DNA of 64,000 nucleotides from CAKZYD01 sp039814715 (GCA_039814715.1 JBCCAR010000002.1:1-64000), one strand, 5' to 3'; shown: positions 45,377 through 54,132, numbered from the stretch's first letter. Notes: generated by a model not told the origin, from the sequence alone. Numbers and translations are program-made.

Positions 45377-46612
45377 ATGGCAAGTGCGGCAAAGATAGAC
45401 CGGCGGACGATGCTGCAGCTGAGCGCAGCTGGCTTGCTCGCGAGCTGCGGTGCCGGCGAAAGCGCAAATGGGCCGCTCAAGGTTGTCGTTGTTGGCGCTG
45501 GCATCGTCGGTGCCTCCATCGCTTATTTTTTGGCTAAAAACGGCGCCAAAGTCACCATCATTGATAAAGAAGGCCCAGCCAGCCACGCTAGCAAAGGCAC
45601 CTTTGCCTGGATCAATGCCAGCTGGGCGAAGCAGCCGCGCGATTATCACAGCCTCAATCAGCTTGGCGTTTCAGGCTGGCACTATCTCGAGCAAGACCTG
45701 GCTATCCCCATGCGCTGGAGCGGTGCGTTTGAATGGTTTGATAGCCAAGCGCGAATGGCAACGCTAGAGCGACAGATTGCGCAGCAGCAAGAGTGGGGCG
45801 AGCCAGCGCAAATGCTCAGCGCAGCCAATATGGCGGCGCGTGAACCTGCCCTAGCAGCCGCGTTCCCTGCAGCGTTTTCCCCTAGGGATGGGGCTGTAGA
45901 CCCAGTCGCAGCAACGCGCATGCTGGTCGAGGGCGCGCAAAAATTCGGCGCTAAGCTAATGGTGCCAGCCGCTCTTGCAGACGTTGAAATGGAAGGCGAA
46001 ACCCTGCGCGCCGCCCAGCTCGCGAGCGGTGAAAGCATCCCAGCTGACAAGCTTGTCCTCGCGACCGGCGCTGCGCCCAATATGGCAAAAACCTTTGCCA
46101 AAAGCCACGTGCCGCAGCGCAGCACGGCTGGCATCATCGCCATCACCTATCCCATGGCGCCCGTGATCCGCCATATCTTGGCCGCGCCAGGCATTCACCT
46201 GCATCAACGCATCGATGGACGCGTGGTGCTTGGCGAAGAGGCCGGGCCGCCGCAAACACAGGCGCATATGCAGCGCCTTGTGGGCCGGCCGCGGCGCTTT
46301 CTCAGCGCTGATATTGAAAAAGAGCATGCCGCGCGCCTCTCGGCGATGGCAAGCGCGGTTGTCCCTGCGCTTGGGCAGGCCAAGATAGAGCAGACTATCA
46401 TTGGCTGGCGGCCCTTGCCCCTGGATGGTCACCCGGTGATTGGCATTTCGCCGCAGCGGCCAGACGTGTATCTCGCTATCACCCATAGCGGCGTTACGCT
46501 TGCGCCGGCCATTGGCCAGCTGGCGGCCTATGAGTTGCTCGAGGCCCGGGCCATCAGCCGACTAGAACCTTATCGCCCTGGCCGCACCTTCGCGGAAGTT
46601 TTTCGGTATTAG
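45377..46612 (+). CDS. Tat-exported D-amino-acid-oxidase-like flavoprotein
   Basis: 411 residues. A twin-arginine signal (RRTMLQLSAAGLLASCG) is followed by the FAD fold VVVVGAGIVGASIAYFLAKNGAKVTIID and the C-terminal WRPLPLDGHPVIGISP ... ITHSGVTLAPAIGQLAAYEL, typical of DAO-family amine/amino-acid oxidases. It should oxidise an amine to an imine in the periplasm, possibly coupled to the respiratory chain. Substrate unknown. Confidence 0.88.
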   Translation: MASAAKIDRRTMLQLSAAGLLASCGAGESANGPLKVVVVGAGIVGASIAYFLAKNGAKVTIIDKEGPASHASKGTFAWINASWAKQPRDYHSLNQLGVSGWHYLEQDLAIPMRWSGAFEWFDSQARMATLERQIAQQQEWGEPAQMLSAANMAAREPALAAAFPAAFSPRDGAVDPVAATRMLVEGAQKFGAKLMVPAALADVEMEGETLRAAQLASGESIPADKLVLATGAAPNMAKTFAKSHVPQRSTAGIIAITYPMAPVIRHILAAPGIHLHQRIDGRVVLGEEAGPPQTQAHMQRLVGRPRRFLSADIEKEHAARLSAMASAVVPALGQAKIEQTIIGWRPLPLDGHPVIGISPQRPDVYLAITHSGVTLAPAIGQLAAYELLEARAISRLEPYRPGRTFAEVFRY

Positions 46613-46618
46613 CAAGCG

Positions 46619-46993
46619 TTAATAACTGCTCGTAACGTTCTCACAATCGACATCAACCGGTACATCATACACCACGGTGCCGTCGTCGGTTGTACAGGTT
46701 TGGACTTCGCGGATGACTTCATCCACAAAGCGCTCTTGGCCTGCGTCTTGCTCTTCTTGGCGGCGGCGCCAGGATTCATACTGATCATCGCCGCCGCCAC
46801 CCTGATAATAGGGGTCCTGATAAGGCTGTTGTCCGCCACCGGGCTGCGCATAAGGGGGCTGCTGGTATTGGCCTTGCTGAGTGCCGTCATCTGATAAACT
46901 GAAAAGAGCAATGACAACACCGCCGATGATGAGGGCGACTTTGTGCTTCTTTACAAATGCGGCAAAGTCACTTTGCGAGGTCGGCGTGGTCAT
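46619..46993 (-). CDS. Small single-span membrane protein
   Basis: 124 residues, no family recognised. Cytoplasmic N-terminus (FAAFVKKHK), one span (VALIIGGVVIALFSL), then a Gln/Gly/Tyr/Pro-rich low-complexity stretch (QYQQPPYAQPGGGQQPYQD) and an acidic C-terminus with a Cys pair (EVQTCTTDD ... VDCENV). Composition resembles linker-rich envelope proteins. It is convergent with the oxidase, six bases apart. Confidence 0.6.
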   Translation of the reverse strand: MTTPTSQSDFAAFVKKHKVALIIGGVVIALFSLSDDGTQQGQYQQPPYAQPGGGQQPYQDPYYQGGGGDDQYESWRRRQEEQDAGQERFVDEVIREVQTCTTDDGTVVYDVPVDVDCENVTSSY

Positions 46994-47045
46994 GAGCGGC
47001 TCCTAAGGATGTAATAGTTTAGGCGCAAAGCGGCGGCACATTGGC

Positions 47046-48590
47046 TCACACCATCGCTTCAATTAAAACGGGGCCTGCTTGAGCCATGGCCCGGGCAAGC
47101 GCTTCATCCAGGTCTTGCGCGGTGGTGACACGGTGGCCGGGCACGCCCATCCCTTTGGCCATACTGCAAAAATCAAGCTGGGGATTGTCAAGGCCAAGCA
47201 TGGTTTGCGCGCGCGGACTGATCGCATTTGCGCCCGTGCGGTACATCTCATATTGCAGAATATTATAAGCCTGATTGTTGATGATGATGACGACAACATC
47301 CAGGGCTTCGCGCGCCATGGTCCACAGCGCTTGAATGGTATACATGGCCGAGCCATCGCCGGTGGGCGCGATCACTTTGGCGCCCGGCGCGCCGATAGCC
47401 GCGCCAATGGCCACGCTAAGCCCCTGGCCAATGGCCCCGCCCGTGCAGCCCATCCAGCGGTGCGCCTTACTGCCCTCAGTCATGCCGGGCAAGTTCATTG
47501 AGAAACTGATCGCTTCGTCCGCAATGATCGCGCCGTCTGGGATATGGCGGGCGAGTGCCGCGGCAAAGGTATCGGGTTTAATATCCCCATGCGGCGCAGC
47601 GATGTCCTGCGCGTTAGGCGTCTTCACTTTTGCAGCTTTGGCGCCAACCTCCTGCGCCAACGCTTCAGTGATGACAAGGCACGCTTCTCCAGGCTTGGCA
47701 AGCGCGATCAATTCACAGCCGTCCGGCGACAGCACGCTTGGCTTATCAGGATAAGCAAAGAAAGCGACGGGCGCTTTGGCTCCAATGAGCACGATGGTCT
47801 CAACGCCTGCGAAAAACTCTACGGCGAGCTCAGCGAAATAGGGTGTGCCTTCTAGGACTGCCCTGCCCTGCCCGCGCGGCAAGCACGCATTAAAGGTGGG
47901 CGCTGCAATCCGGCAGCCGGTGACTGCCTGGATTTGCCCAGCCAGCGCAATGACATCATCACGCTGTGCTTCCTTGCCAAGATAGAGCATCGTTTTTTTC
48001 GGAGAGGCCCGTAAAGCTTCGACGGCGCTGGCCAAATCGCCATCGGCCTGCGTTTGCACGCCTGACTGCGCCGTCACTGACTCTATCGTTGCTTGGGACC
48101 AGGCCAGGTCTGCTGGCACAATCAGCGTGGAGACTTGTCCACCATGCGCGCTTGCAGCCGTAAAGGCTGCAGCCGCCCCACTGGCGATATCATCAGGCGT
48201 TTGCAAGCTTTCCACATGGTGGGACATCGGCGCGGCAACAGCGGCTATGTCACTGGTCAGCGGGGCATCTAAATGCAAGTGATAGGTGGCATGGTCCCCG
48301 ATAATGTTAACGACAGAACTGCCTGCTTTTTTTGCGTTGTGCACATTGGCAAGACCGTTGGCGAGCCCTGGGCCTAAATGGAGCAAGGTCGATGCTGTTT
48401 TGCCCGTGACTCGGCTATAGCCATCTGCTGCGCCAGTGCACACGCCTTCAAACAGACCAAGCACTGGGCGCATCTGCGTCACATCATCCAGCGCTGCAAC
48501 CAGCTGCATTTCTGAGGTACCAGGATTGGTAAAAACCACATCAACGCCGCTGCGCGCTAGGGTTTGAAGGATAACATCCGCGCCGTTCAT
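47046..48590 (-). CDS. TPP-dependent decarboxylase (acetolactate-synthase-like)
   Basis: 514 residues. PYR domain FTNPGTSEMQLVAALDD with the conserved Glu in LGLFEGVCTGAADGYSR, the mid-domain, then the PP domain with GDGSAMYTIQALWTMAREALDVVVIIINN, matching the GDG-x25-NN TPP motif. Family members include benzoylformate decarboxylase, oxalyl-CoA decarboxylase and acetolactate synthase; 'acetolactate synthase large subunit' is the usual automated label. No small regulatory subunit is nearby. The ATG overlaps the end of a small upstream ORF. Confidence 0.83.
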   Translation of the reverse strand: MNGADVILQTLARSGVDVVFTNPGTSEMQLVAALDDVTQMRPVLGLFEGVCTGAADGYSRVTGKTASTLLHLGPGLANGLANVHNAKKAGSSVVNIIGDHATYHLHLDAPLTSDIAAVAAPMSHHVESLQTPDDIASGAAAAFTAASAHGGQVSTLIVPADLAWSQATIESVTAQSGVQTQADGDLASAVEALRASPKKTMLYLGKEAQRDDVIALAGQIQAVTGCRIAAPTFNACLPRGQGRAVLEGTPYFAELAVEFFAGVETIVLIGAKAPVAFFAYPDKPSVLSPDGCELIALAKPGEACLVITEALAQEVGAKAAKVKTPNAQDIAAPHGDIKPDTFAAALARHIPDGAIIADEAISFSMNLPGMTEGSKAHRWMGCTGGAIGQGLSVAIGAAIGAPGAKVIAPTGDGSAMYTIQALWTMAREALDVVVIIINNQAYNILQYEMYRTGANAISPRAQTMLGLDNPQLDFCSMAKGMGVPGHRVTTAQDLDEALARAMAQAGPVLIEAMV

Positions 48591-48766
48591 AAAAGTCGTT
48601 CCGCTTGCTTCAAGACAAGCGAGACCCTGACGCGGTTTGAGGCGTAAAGCAAGGCGATGACTTCACTCGCTTTAAAAGTTGCGGAGGAGCACCAATTGAC
48701 GTGCGAATGGGCGGATAGTCTCTCTATCAGGTCGTCTGAGAGCCTGACATAGATATGATCTGGCAC
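48587..48766 (-). CDS. Possible small RHH-like ORF overlapping TPP enzyme start
   Basis: 59 residues from a GTG at 48766, ending in TGA inside the ATGA of the next gene. The N-terminus MPDHIYVRLSDDLIERLS and following HSHVNW recall the start of antitoxin-type ribbon-helix-helix proteins (I-x-VR-x-S-x-DL), but the C-terminal half does not continue the family pattern. A weak GGTAGG precedes the start. It may be a real coupled gene, a decayed antitoxin or a chance frame. Confidence 0.3.
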   Translation of the reverse strand: MPDHIYVRLSDDLIERLSAHSHVNWCSSATFKASEVIALLYASNRVRVSLVLKQAERLL

Positions 48767-48989
48767 TTACTACGGCTGCCCTACCGCTTGTTTTACCGCA
48801 AGGACAGCGACGCGGTAACCATCCTCCTGATCGTTGATGGACGTCGTAGTTTCCGCAGGGCCCTAGAGCAAAGAGTGCTAGACTAAGACGGGCGTCATCG
48901 CCATATTTGAGCGCTAATCACAACATCTTGCCCATTTGAATGAAATCCGTCATATATCTCCATTACGACATTCAATGGAGGGTATTGGT

Positions 48990-50252
48990 ATGGCGTCTCC
49001 TTCAATTCGCGCTGATGACGCTAGAGATGACGCAGATGGAAAAGATAGCGCGCTTGGGGCTTCAGAATCCATTCAAATCGGCGCGCTTGCCGATGCGGGG
49101 GAGCGGATGGTGGACCGTCTGCGCCGCAAAGCTTTTCTGCCCGAGAGCCGCAAGGGCCTTTCCGTTCGGCTAGGGATTGCTGAAGTGGCGGGCCTGCTGG
49201 GCTGCTCGACCAACCGCATTCGTATGGCAGAGGAAGATGGCAGATTGCCCGCGCCGCCTGCTGCAGAAAACGGCAGGCGCATTGGCTACGACATTCCTGC
49301 GATCTTGAACATGCGCCAGGTGCTCGACGCCTCCCCTGCCCGCAGCGAAGATGACCCGCCTGCCATTATGGCTGTACAGAATTTCAAAGGCGGCGTAGGC
49401 AAATCCACGGTGACGACGCACTTAGCCCATTATCTTGCAGTCCAAGGCTACCGCGTCTTGGTCGTTGATTGTGATAGCCAGGCCACGACGACAACGCTGT
49501 TTGGCTTCAATCCCCATTTCAACATCAAGCGCGAAGAAACGCTCTACCCCTATTTGAGCATAGACCCGACGCAGGCCGATCTGCTCTATGCTGTTCAGGC
49601 GACGCCTTGGCCGAATGTGGATCTTATTCCCTCAAACCTAGAGCTTTTTGATGTGGAATACGAACTAGCGGCGGCAGGCGCAGATGGGCAGTCTGTGCTT
49701 GCAACACGGTTTCGCAAGCTAAAGGCTGGGCTCCAAGATTTGGCGCAGTCCTATGATGTCGTTATTTTGGATCCGCCCCCTGCCCTGGGCACAATCTCGT
49801 TAGCGGTGATGCAAGCCGCTAACGCGCTTTTGGTGCCCTTGGCGGCAACCACGCCAGACTTTTGTTCAACCGTCCAGTTCCTCTCCATGATGGATCAAGT
49901 GATCAGTCAGCTCGAGCGCGCTGGGATTGCCGTCGATTATAGCTTCTGCCGCCTGATTTGCTCCCGGCTCGATAAGAACGATCCAAGCCAATCCATGATG
50001 ATGGCGATTATGGAGCAAAGCTTCGGCTCGTCCCTCCTCCCAGTGCCGATCCTAGAGAGCGCTGAAATCAGCCATGCAGCGCTGCGCATGATGACTGTGT
50101 ATGAGCTTGAAAGACCGATTGGCACGTCCCGGACCCACAAGCGGTGCAAAGACAATTTGAACGAAGCGATGGGACAGGTGGAACAACTCATTCGGCGTCA
50201 TTGGGGCAGGGCAAACGTCCAGGACGCCGCTCTTTCACAGGCGTTGTCATGA
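48990..50252 (+). CDS. parA: Partition ATPase ParA with N-terminal HTH
   Basis: 420 residues. A MerR-like helix-turn-helix (GIAEVAGLLGCSTNRIRMAEEDGRLPAP) precedes the deviant Walker A motif NFKGGVGKSTVTTHLAHYL, VVDCDSQATTTTLFG and ILDPPPALGT. This is the large plasmid ParA form that represses its own promoter and segregates DNA. The start at 48990 has GGAGGG upstream; the longer frame starts at TTG 48936. It heads the parA-parB-repA block, so the replicon here is, or contains, a plasmid. Confidence 0.92.
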   Translation: MASPSIRADDARDDADGKDSALGASESIQIGALADAGERMVDRLRRKAFLPESRKGLSVRLGIAEVAGLLGCSTNRIRMAEEDGRLPAPPAAENGRRIGYDIPAILNMRQVLDASPARSEDDPPAIMAVQNFKGGVGKSTVTTHLAHYLAVQGYRVLVVDCDSQATTTTLFGFNPHFNIKREETLYPYLSIDPTQADLLYAVQATPWPNVDLIPSNLELFDVEYELAAAGADGQSVLATRFRKLKAGLQDLAQSYDVVILDPPPALGTISLAVMQAANALLVPLAATTPDFCSTVQFLSMMDQVISQLERAGIAVDYSFCRLICSRLDKNDPSQSMMMAIMEQSFGSSLLPVPILESAEISHAALRMMTVYELERPIGTSRTHKRCKDNLNEAMGQVEQLIRRHWGRANVQDAALSQALS

Positions 50253-50343
50253 TGAGGGACATTTTATCCTGTCCTACATGCCAAGAGTGCAAGTATGGTT
50301 CACGTATAGTTCTTAAGTTCACTGATTGTTCCACGAGGCGGCT

Positions 50344-51444
50344 ATGAGCGGCAAGCAGAAAAAATACCTAGATGATCTTCTTGCAGAGGAAAATGAAACT
50401 CCGGTCGTTGAAACACAGCAGTCGCGTGCCCATCGGCCAATACGCGAGAAATCGTCGATCTTACAGGAACGCAATGCGGCGGAGACGGAGCGGCGGCGGC
50501 GCGGAGACAAAGGCACCCTGCTAGGGCGCGAATCTGCTTTAGCGCGCGCCGCGTCTGGTGAAGTCCGCCAAGTCACCCAGTTGCTGCTTGACCCTGCCAA
50601 GGTCAAGATTTGGCCGGGGAATGCACGGCGCTATGAGGAATTAAATGAAGAGAGCTGCGCGGACCTCATTGATTCCATCTTAGCAGAAGGTGGCCAGCGA
50701 ATGCCGGCCATCGTCCGGCATTTGGTGGGTGATAGCGACTACGACTATGAAGTCATTGCTGGCACACGGCGACACTGGACCATCGCCTGGCTGCGTGCCA
50801 ATAGCTATCCAGAGATGAAGTTTCTGGCTCAGGTGCAGGACCTGGACGACGAAAGCGCATTCCGTGTGGCCGATGTTGAAAACCGGGCCCGCAAGGACGT
50901 GACAGACTTAGAGCGAGCTCGCAATTATGCAGAAGCCCTTCCAGCGTATTATGGCAATCATCTCACTCGGATGTCTGAACGCTTAAAGCTCAGCAAGGGC
51001 TGGCTGTCTAAGATGATAAAGGTGGCCCGCTTGCCGCAAGATGTGATCGCCGCGTATCCCAATGAAGCCGAGATTAAACTCAAGCCGGCCTATCCTTTGG
51101 CGCAAGCGCTGGAAGATGACGACCAGTATCCAAAGATCATTGCGAAGGCAAAAGCGCTCTCAGAGGAGCAATACAAGCGGCGCAACAACCGCACCACGCT
51201 GATTGGCGCCCCTGAAATTACTAAAGCGCTTCTTGAGGCTGGGAAGGCGAAGGACAAGGCTGACGTCCGCTATGTTGTGCGCACGCACGACGGGCGCCCA
51301 GCTGTGACTGTGCTTTCCAGCAATCGTCAGGGCGTGACGCTGCGCCTCCATGCTGGCAGCGGGCTCGATGATACAGGCGTGGCAGACTGTGTCACAGAGG
51401 CTTTGGATCACTTGGGACGCTCCGGCAGGGGCCTAACGCGATGA
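50344..51444 (+). CDS. parB: Centromere-binding partition protein ParB
   Basis: 366 residues. ParB/Spo0J domain with EVIAGTRRHWTIAWLRAN (the CTP-binding GxRRxxA box), VENRARKDVTDLERARNYAEAL and a helix-turn-helix RLKLSKGWLSKMIKVARLP, then a C-terminal dimerisation region. The ATG at 50344 has GAGG upstream; the TTG at 50326 is not needed. It should bind the 16-base palindromes that start 12 bases after its stop. Confidence 0.92.
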   Translation: MSGKQKKYLDDLLAEENETPVVETQQSRAHRPIREKSSILQERNAAETERRRRGDKGTLLGRESALARAASGEVRQVTQLLLDPAKVKIWPGNARRYEELNEESCADLIDSILAEGGQRMPAIVRHLVGDSDYDYEVIAGTRRHWTIAWLRANSYPEMKFLAQVQDLDDESAFRVADVENRARKDVTDLERARNYAEALPAYYGNHLTRMSERLKLSKGWLSKMIKVARLPQDVIAAYPNEAEIKLKPAYPLAQALEDDDQYPKIIAKAKALSEEQYKRRNNRTTLIGAPEITKALLEAGKAKDKADVRYVVRTHDGRPAVTVLSSNRQGVTLRLHAGSGLDDTGVADCVTEALDHLGRSGRGLTR

Positions 51445-51455
51445 ACCATTACCGC

Positions 51456-51471
51456 GTTTCCCCGGGGAAAC
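51456..51471. other. parS-like palindrome, site 1
   Basis: GTTTCCCCGGGGAAAC, a perfect 16-base palindrome in the short gap between parB and repA. The chromosomal parS core is TGTTTCACGTGAAACA; this site keeps the GTTTC/GAAAC ends with a plasmid-specific centre. Centre-to-centre distance to site 2 is 45 bases. Likely the ParB centromere. Confidence 0.7.
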
Positions 51472-51500
51472 ACCGCGACTTTATGGCCAGCATCCAACAT

Positions 51501-51516
51501 GTTTCCCTGGGGAAAC
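51501..51516. other. parS-like palindrome, site 2
   Basis: GTTTCCCTGGGGAAAC, identical to site 1 but for the central C to T change, and eight bases before the repA ATG. Binding of ParB here could also dampen repA translation or transcription. Confidence 0.65.
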
Positions 51517-51523
51517 GCGGTCC

Positions 51524-52645
51524 ATGAGCAGCCGTCCGCGTGCCTATATCGATGATCAATTTGATCTGTTCTTGCCCTATCTCACGGACTTGCCGCTGCG
51601 CGATCAACGCGAAGTCATGGAAAGGCCGTTCTTCTCCCTCGCAAAACGCAAGCGCTTGAAGGCTATCGACTATACGTCCCCTGACAACTCGGTCTGGGTC
51701 CATGTGTCTGCGAACCCCGACTATGGCATGGCCACGATTTGGGACGCCGATATCCTTATCTACTGCGCAAGCGTCGTGTCAGATATGAAGCGGAGAGGGA
51801 AGAACGACATTCCACGCACCCTTCATGTAATGCCATATGATATTTTACGCACGATAGGACGGCCTACCACTGGCCGCGCTTACGACCTTCTGGGCAACGC
51901 CCTAGACCGGCTCGTCGCTACGACAATCAAGACAAATATCCGCGCTGAAAACAGACGCGAGACAACCTTTTCCTGGCTCGATAGTTGGACCCAGCTGGTT
52001 GATGAACGCACCGATCGATCCAAGGGCATGAGCTTATCACTTTCAGGTTGGTTCTACGACGGTCTCCTCATGAACGGCGGCGTGCTCGCCATCGACCCCG
52101 CCTATTTCAAACTCACCGGCGGCCGCGAACGTTGGCTGTACCGCGTGGCCCGCAAGCATGCCGGCGGGCTCGGCGCAGACGGGTTCGCCATATCCTTGCC
52201 GACCCTATTTGAGAAATCTGGCGCAGAAGGGCTCTACCGGCGCTTCAAATTCGAAATTACTGGTATCGTGAAGAAGGACCCACTTCCAGGCTATACTCTC
52301 GCGCTTGAAACACGAGAGAGCAGGGCAGAGCCGCTTTTGCGGATGACCCGGCGCAATACGGTTACCAAAGACGGGAAAGCTGCAACTAAACGCCAGACAA
52401 CGCACGCACCAACCCCGCAAGACCCGCGTTCCGTTCCCATCCGTGTAGAAGAACCAAGCGGCTTTTTAACCGACGAGACGATAGAGACTGTCCGCAAAGC
52501 CTATCCGGGCTGGGATATTCATGCTGTCCATGAGGCCTATAAGAAGTGGCTTCTCTCAAAAGGGGCCAAGGCGCCAAAACACTATCAAAAGGCCTTTTTG
52601 GGCTTCATGCGCAGCTATCACGGCCGCCATAAGCACGAACTGTAA
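51524..52645 (+). CDS. repA: Plasmid replication initiator RepA (RPA family)
   Basis: 373 residues. Conserved blocks of the RPA-type initiator: FDLFLPYLTDLPLRDQREVMERPFFSLAKRKRL, WVHVSANPDYGMATIWDADILIY, PRTLHVMPYDILRTIGR, AYDLLGNALDRLVATTIKTNI and MSLSLSGWFYDGLL. The family starts replication by binding iterons; an iteron array lies 180 bases downstream. It is the third gene of the parA-parB-repA block; RBS contact may be shaped by the parS-like site. Confidence 0.92.
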   Translation: MSSRPRAYIDDQFDLFLPYLTDLPLRDQREVMERPFFSLAKRKRLKAIDYTSPDNSVWVHVSANPDYGMATIWDADILIYCASVVSDMKRRGKNDIPRTLHVMPYDILRTIGRPTTGRAYDLLGNALDRLVATTIKTNIRAENRRETTFSWLDSWTQLVDERTDRSKGMSLSLSGWFYDGLLMNGGVLAIDPAYFKLTGGRERWLYRVARKHAGGLGADGFAISLPTLFEKSGAEGLYRRFKFEITGIVKKDPLPGYTLALETRESRAEPLLRMTRRNTVTKDGKAATKRQTTHAPTPQDPRSVPIRVEEPSGFLTDETIETVRKAYPGWDIHAVHEAYKKWLLSKGAKAPKHYQKAFLGFMRSYHGRHKHEL

Positions 52646-53037
52646 GGCAGCAATTGCCTTCATGAAAATCAGGAAGCAGCCATCGCGCGTTCGCAAAGTG
52701 ACGATAGTTCACAGTCGAACCACACATATTTCCAATTGGACCCTCTTAAGCCGAAGACTTTGAATCTCTTTATGGCGGACTACACAGAAAAAGATTCAAT
52801 TCGAATGCAAATGACGCAGGCCCTCGATCCTTTAGGAACACACTTCTGGATTGGTCGATCTTTTGGGAACGCATTAACGACACTTAAGGGACACTTTGCC
52901 CGACCTTCTAGGAACGGTTTCCCGACATTTCAGGAACACTCAATAGTCGATTTTGTAAGTATGCCAATGACTTAAAGAGTAAATCACGCCTTTAACTTTT
53001 TAACATTTCTATAAACATATTAAAGCGAATGATCATT
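52646..53037. other. Probable replication origin region
   Basis: A 392-base gene-free stretch after repA. It holds five iterons (52825-52950), and downstream of them an AT-rich segment (about 52950-53030, with TTTAACTTTTTAACATTTCTATAAACATATTAAA-like sequence) suitable for strand opening. No clear DnaA box was recognised. Confidence 0.7.
52825..52950 (+). repeat. Iteron array, five ~22-bp units
   Basis: Direct repeats starting at CGA at 52825, 52856, 52878, 52901 and 52923 (spacings 31, 22, 23, 22), each containing a TTNGGAACRC-like core (GGAACAC, GGAACGC, GGGACAC, GGAACGG, GGAACAC), with a sixth CGA at 52948. The 22-base period, about two helical turns, is typical of RepA-type iterons that bind the initiator on one face. 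Confidence 0.8.
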
Positions 53038-53043
53038 TCATTC
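53027..53043. repeat. Inverted repeat at 3' end of the HTH gene
   Basis: GAATGA and TCATTC around a 5-base spacer, overlapping the stop codon region of the gene at 53038-54090. It shares the CGAATG half-site with the palindrome at 54109-54132. Confidence 0.4.
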
Positions 53044-54090
53044 AGTTAAGGGATCTTTCGTCAGAGCTAGAACTTGCAACTGCCCAGAGCGTTGTAAAGA
53101 CGTCGCAACGCCAGCCTCGAGCAGCCGTGCCACCAAGCCTTCCGCAGTCCGTGGAACGCAGCTCATATCGCGCGCAAGTTTGCCTGCCGTAAATAAAGGA
53201 CAAGCTAAAGTATGTTGCAAAGCCCGCGGTAGAAAGGAGCCTGTACGTCTATGGGCGGCCCTTGCTAGACAGTCATCATACCACCTCTGGGTATTCTTCA
53301 ATATATCGCCATGATGCTTAGCCTTGAATTTGAGCACCGATAATTGATCACGAAGTGCTGCTGGCCTTGCGTGATGTGGCTGGGGAGGTGACCGCGGATA
53401 GGGTAGGGGACATGGCGCAAGCAATACCCATTGAAAGACCATTGGCCAAAAAAGCTGGGCCATGACCCGCAGCCGCCCGGGATAGAGGCCTTCATGGGCC
53501 TCTAGACACGCGGTTGCCGCCATACACGTGAGGACAGAGGAGGGGTACTCTAGGGCCGCGGTTATGTCGCGCCATAACGCATCATAAGGCCCCGGCGGCA
53601 GGGAGAACGGCCCAGAAAAGATGTTACTGCGCTCACTATAGATATCCTCTGGGTCTTGCCGAGCTTGATCAACCAAATTGGCTAATAAGATACATCGACG
53701 CAGTTGGGCCTTTCGGTCTTTCCGCGGCTGATGGATGTCCGCTACCCCGCCGTAACCATATAAAGCCTTGATCTGCGTTAGCAGCTGGCGCGCTTCGCGG
53801 ACTAGCTGCGCATCAAAGGGTGGCCGGCCACGCAGTTGGTCGAATGTGTCTAACAGAGCCCATTGCGGCAGGCGCGCCCCTCTATCAGCATAAATGGTAT
53901 CGACGATGTGCTGGCAGCTGCGATTGACAATGCTGGCCAGCAATCTGCTTTGGCTCTGCGCTTGAAACAGCTTGCGAACCCTAAATTCCGTCTCGCCCCA
54001 GCCGTCTAGGCCACTTGTCTGCAGCATATTGAGCGCATCGTTGATAGACATAAGGACATGGCTCTGATACTTTAAAGATATAGCTTTCAA
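53038..54090 (-). CDS. Unknown protein with C-terminal HTH, next to oriV
   Basis: 350 residues, family not recognised. It is helical with no membrane segment; the C-terminus ACPLFTAGKLARDMSCVPRTAEGLVARLLEAG has a winged-helix look like the ends of Fic-associated or DUF1612-type plasmid proteins. Basic and aromatic residues are abundant. It lies directly beyond the origin and its promoter holds a perfect palindrome, suggesting an autoregulated copy-control, maintenance or entry-exclusion role. That is inference. Confidence 0.55.
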   Translation of the reverse strand: MKAISLKYQSHVLMSINDALNMLQTSGLDGWGETEFRVRKLFQAQSQSRLLASIVNRSCQHIVDTIYADRGARLPQWALLDTFDQLRGRPPFDAQLVREARQLLTQIKALYGYGGVADIHQPRKDRKAQLRRCILLANLVDQARQDPEDIYSERSNIFSGPFSLPPGPYDALWRDITAALEYPSSVLTCMAATACLEAHEGLYPGRLRVMAQLFWPMVFQWVLLAPCPLPYPRSPPQPHHARPAALRDQLSVLKFKAKHHGDILKNTQRWYDDCLARAAHRRTGSFLPRALQHTLACPLFTAGKLARDMSCVPRTAEGLVARLLEAGVATSLQRSGQLQVLALTKDPLTE

Positions 54091-54108
54091 TATCTTATGT
54101 ACTATTGG

Positions 54109-54132
54109 CGAATGTTATTCAATTAACATTCG
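54109..54132. promoter_or_regulatory. Perfect 9-bp-arm palindrome, likely operator
   Basis: CGAATGTTA-TTCAAT-TAACATTCG, 18 bases upstream of the start of the minus-strand HTH gene. A 24-base symmetric site of this kind is a typical dimeric repressor operator; the HTH protein is the prime candidate. Confidence 0.6.

Noticed and set aside
48936..48989. TTG start for ParA adding 18 residues
   Set aside because: The ATG at 48990 has a GGAGGG site at ideal spacing; the TTG has none.
52736..52975. 79-codon frame across the iterons
   Set aside because: It reads straight through the repeat array, has no ribosome site and no similarity to any family.
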